A stretch of DNA of 7,978 nt from Bacillota bacterium (GTDB taxonomy: Bacteria; Bacillota; Clostridia; Lachnospirales; Lachnospiraceae): contig JAEZRJ010000007.1 in assembly GCA_023412855.1 (NCBI GenBank), positions 1 through 7,978 of the forward strand. Direction: 5' to 3'. The position numbers and the translations under genes were made by a program. Below, piece after piece: positions 6,856 to 7,978 of this stretch. Numbering within the stretch: the stretch's first letter is position 1; every line of letters begins with the position of its first letter. Under the pieces are notes generated by a model. That model searched no databases. It saw nothing but the letters and a program-made list of their open reading frames with translations, and had not been told where the DNA came from.

Positions 6856-7617
6856 ATGTCGATACATGAAGAAATCCGGGATCAGCAAAAAAAATTGAAG
6901 GATATGACCTTTAAAGAAAAGCTCAGTTATTTCTGGGATTATTACAAGATTCACACAATCGTAATCCTTGTCACAGCCATTGTGGGGGGCGTCTTTATTC
7001 ATGATGCAGTAACTGCAAAAGACCATGCCTTTTCCGCAATCCTTCTCAACTCCTACGGCAGTGACAGCCAGGATATGCTGGAGACAGAATTCGCCGGGTA
7101 TGCTGATATCGATTTAAATACGTACGACTGCTACATCGATACCGCTTCTATGCTATCCTACGAATCCATGTCGCAAATGGACCTCGCCGTCTCTCAAAAA
7201 ATAACGGCCATGTCCCAAACTGACGGTCTCGATGTACTTGTCAGCGACACTGCTCCCTTCACCAACTTCGCAGAAGGAATGATGTTCATCGACCTGCGTG
7301 AAGAATTGACCGCCGAAGAATTCGAAAAATATGAGCCCTATTTCTTCTATATCGACGCTGCTACTCTGGACTCCGATGACGAGCTCGTTTATGACGAAAG
7401 CGGGATGCCTGTAGTCACCGACGAATCTATCGACCACTCAGACCCTTCCGCAATGGCAGACCCGATGCCTGTAGGCATCTACCTTAAGGACTCCGCCAAG
7501 CTGGCGCAGTATCAATGCTACACTACCGACGAAACACCGCCTATCCTGGGCTTCGCCTATTCTTCCGTAAAAAAGGAAACTGCCCACCTCTTCCTGCAAT
7601 ATTTAATGGAAGAATAA
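6856..7617 (+). CDS. Single-pass membrane protein with acidic extracytoplasmic domain, unknown function
   Basis: The protein has 253 aa. Residues 1-32 are charged and Lys-rich (QQKKLKDMTFKEKLSYFWDY), followed by one hydrophobic segment about 33-48 (HTIVILVTAIVGGVFI). The rest, about 200 residues, is strongly acidic and should lie outside the membrane (N-in, C-out by the positive-inside rule). There is no lipobox and no obvious signal-peptidase site, so it is probably an anchored protein. The stretch GLDVLVSDTAPFTNFAEGMMF followed by DLREELTAEEFEKYEPYFFY resembles part of extracellular solute-binding folds (a bait 'D-V-L-V-x-D' strand, then an aromatic 'FIDLRE' segment), but I cannot name a family. 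The ATG at 6856 is six bases after AGGAG (6845-6849); an ATG at 6851 is out of frame and too close to that site. It is transcribed alone from its own promoter, and the repeat array begins seven bases after its TAA stop. Confidence 0.8.
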   Translation: MSIHEEIRDQQKKLKDMTFKEKLSYFWDYYKIHTIVILVTAIVGGVFIHDAVTAKDHAFSAILLNSYGSDSQDMLETEFAGYADIDLNTYDCYIDTASMLSYESMSQMDLAVSQKITAMSQTDGLDVLVSDTAPFTNFAEGMMFIDLREELTAEEFEKYEPYFFYIDAATLDSDDELVYDESGMPVVTDESIDHSDPSAMADPMPVGIYLKDSAKLAQYQCYTTDETPPILGFAYSSVKKETAHLFLQYLMEE

Positions 7618-7623
7618 TTATCA

Positions 7624-7739
7624 GAACAAAAGTATGCTTCGCATACTCTCGCGGACGAATACTTTGGCAGCATAGCTTTTGTTCCGCGCGCGCAGCTGCG
7701 CATTTCATTTTCTATAATAGGAGCACTTTCCTACTTATA
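7624..7739. repeat. Repeat unit 1 (most diverged copy)
   Basis: GAACAAAAG is at 7624-7632 and its partner CTTTTGTTC at 7676-7684. The hairpin AGTATGC-TTC-GCATACT (7631-7647) has seven pairs. The palindrome GCGCAGCTGCGC is at 7690-7701, followed by T-rich ATTTCATTTT, which could act as a weak terminator for the preceding gene. The distal stem (7712-7740) has one extra C in its right arm, which explains the 116-base length. Confidence 0.85.
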
Positions 7740-7854
7740 GAACAAAAGTGTGCTTCTCACACTCTCGCGACCAAGAACTTCGGCAGCATAGCTTTTGTTC
7801 CGCGCGCGCAGCTGCGCATTTCATTTTCTATAATAGGAGCACTTTCCTATTATA
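7740..7854. repeat. Repeat unit 2
   Basis: GAACAAAAG is at 7740-7748 and CTTTTGTTC at 7792-7800. The small hairpin is AGTGTG (7747-7752) with CACACT (7758-7763). GCGCAGCTGCGC is at 7806-7817. The distal stem CTATAATAGGA-GCACTT-TCCTATTATAG (7828-7855) is perfect over 11 pairs, and its last G is the first base of the next copy, so the units interlock. Confidence 0.85.
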
Positions 7855-7978
7855 GAACAAAAGTGTGCTTCTCACACTCTCGCGACCAAGAACTTCGGCA
7901 GCACAGCTTTTGTTCCGCGCGCGCAGCTGCGCATTATTTGCCCGAAGGGCTTTTATGTAATAGGAGCACTTTCCTATT
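7855..7978. repeat. Repeat unit 3 (variant 3' part, cut by the window edge)
   Basis: GAACAAAAG is at 7855-7863, AGTGTG/CACACT at 7862-7878, CTTTTGTTC at 7907-7915 and GCGCAGCTGCGC at 7921-7932. The spacer before the distal stem differs from units 1 and 2 and carries GCCCGAAGGGC. The distal stem here begins GTAATAGGA (7957-7965) and its right arm is cut at TCCTATT (7972-7978). Confidence 0.8.
7940..7954 (+). terminator. Small GC hairpin plus T4 inside repeat unit 3
   Basis: GCCC (7940-7943) pairs with GGGC (7947-7950) over a GAA loop and is followed by TTTT. The stem is short and the T-run brief, so it is at best a weak intrinsic terminator. It is present only in unit 3. Confidence 0.3.

Larger units (their letters stand above)
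7624..7978. repeat. Tandem array of three ~115-bp palindrome-rich repeats, continuing past the window
   Basis: The 361 bases after the plus-strand gene hold no credible gene. They consist of three head-to-tail copies starting at 7624, 7740 and 7855 (periods 116 and 115). Each copy has, in order: GAACAAAAG; a small hairpin (AGTATGC-TTC-GCATACT or its variant); CTCGCG; a GGCAGCA segment; CTTTTGTTC, the reverse complement of the first motif; a CG-rich run ending in the palindrome GCGCAGCTGCGC; then an AT-rich stem around GCACTT. Copies 2 and 3 are nearly identical over their first ~80 bases; copy 1 is more diverged. The architecture suggests a structured RNA or a REP/MITE-like mobile repeat. No transposase or target-site duplication is visible. 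Confidence 0.9.

Noticed and set aside
7624..7978. CRISPR array
   Set aside because: The units are ~115 bp and similar over nearly their whole length, with no short direct repeats separated by unique spacers and no cas genes.

Overview
The window looks like a chromosomal segment of a low-to-mid GC Firmicute, most likely a Lachnospiraceae-type Clostridium relative. This is inferred from protein flavour (Clostridia-like PurH, GuaB and DHH sequences, and a small membrane protein resembling a family I associate with Lachnospiraceae), from strong AGGAGG ribosome binding sites and from sigma-A-like promoters. It was not confirmed by any search.

Layout. Positions 1-5969, minus strand, read right to left: guaB (IMP dehydrogenase), a cytoplasmic multi-sensor GGDEF-EAL cyclic-di-GMP enzyme, purH (AICAR transformylase/IMP cyclohydrolase) and the first 83 codons of a DHH-family phosphoesterase that runs off the left edge. 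The gaps are 37 nt, a 4-nt ATGA overlap and 27 nt. No terminator is visible between them, so they look like one transcription unit. Positions 5983-6109 hold the presumed guaB promoter region and a perfect 15-bp hairpin just after the next gene. Positions 6110-6607 (minus) encode a small two-helix membrane protein of unknown function with its own good promoter. Positions 6608-6855 are a divergent intergenic region with a promoter on each strand and a 15-bp palindrome across one -10 box. Positions 6856-7617 (plus) encode a single-pass membrane protein with an acidic extracytoplasmic domain of unknown role. Positions 7624-7978 contain no gene. They hold three tandem copies of a ~115-bp palindrome-rich repeat that continues past the right edge.

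How the genes fit together. PurH makes IMP, GuaB commits IMP to guanine nucleotides, the GGDEF-EAL protein consumes GTP to make c-di-GMP and can open c-di-GMP to pGpG, and a DHH phosphoesterase of the NrnA type could return pGpG to GMP. The four genes therefore cover entry into, signalling use of, and possible salvage back to the guanine nucleotide pool. The gene order and overlap are seen directly; the functional circuit is inference.

The two points most worth a second look are (1) a c-di-GMP turnover gene placed inside a purine synthesis operon and overlapping purH, and (2) the terminal repeat array, whose copies differ by compensatory changes that preserve stems.
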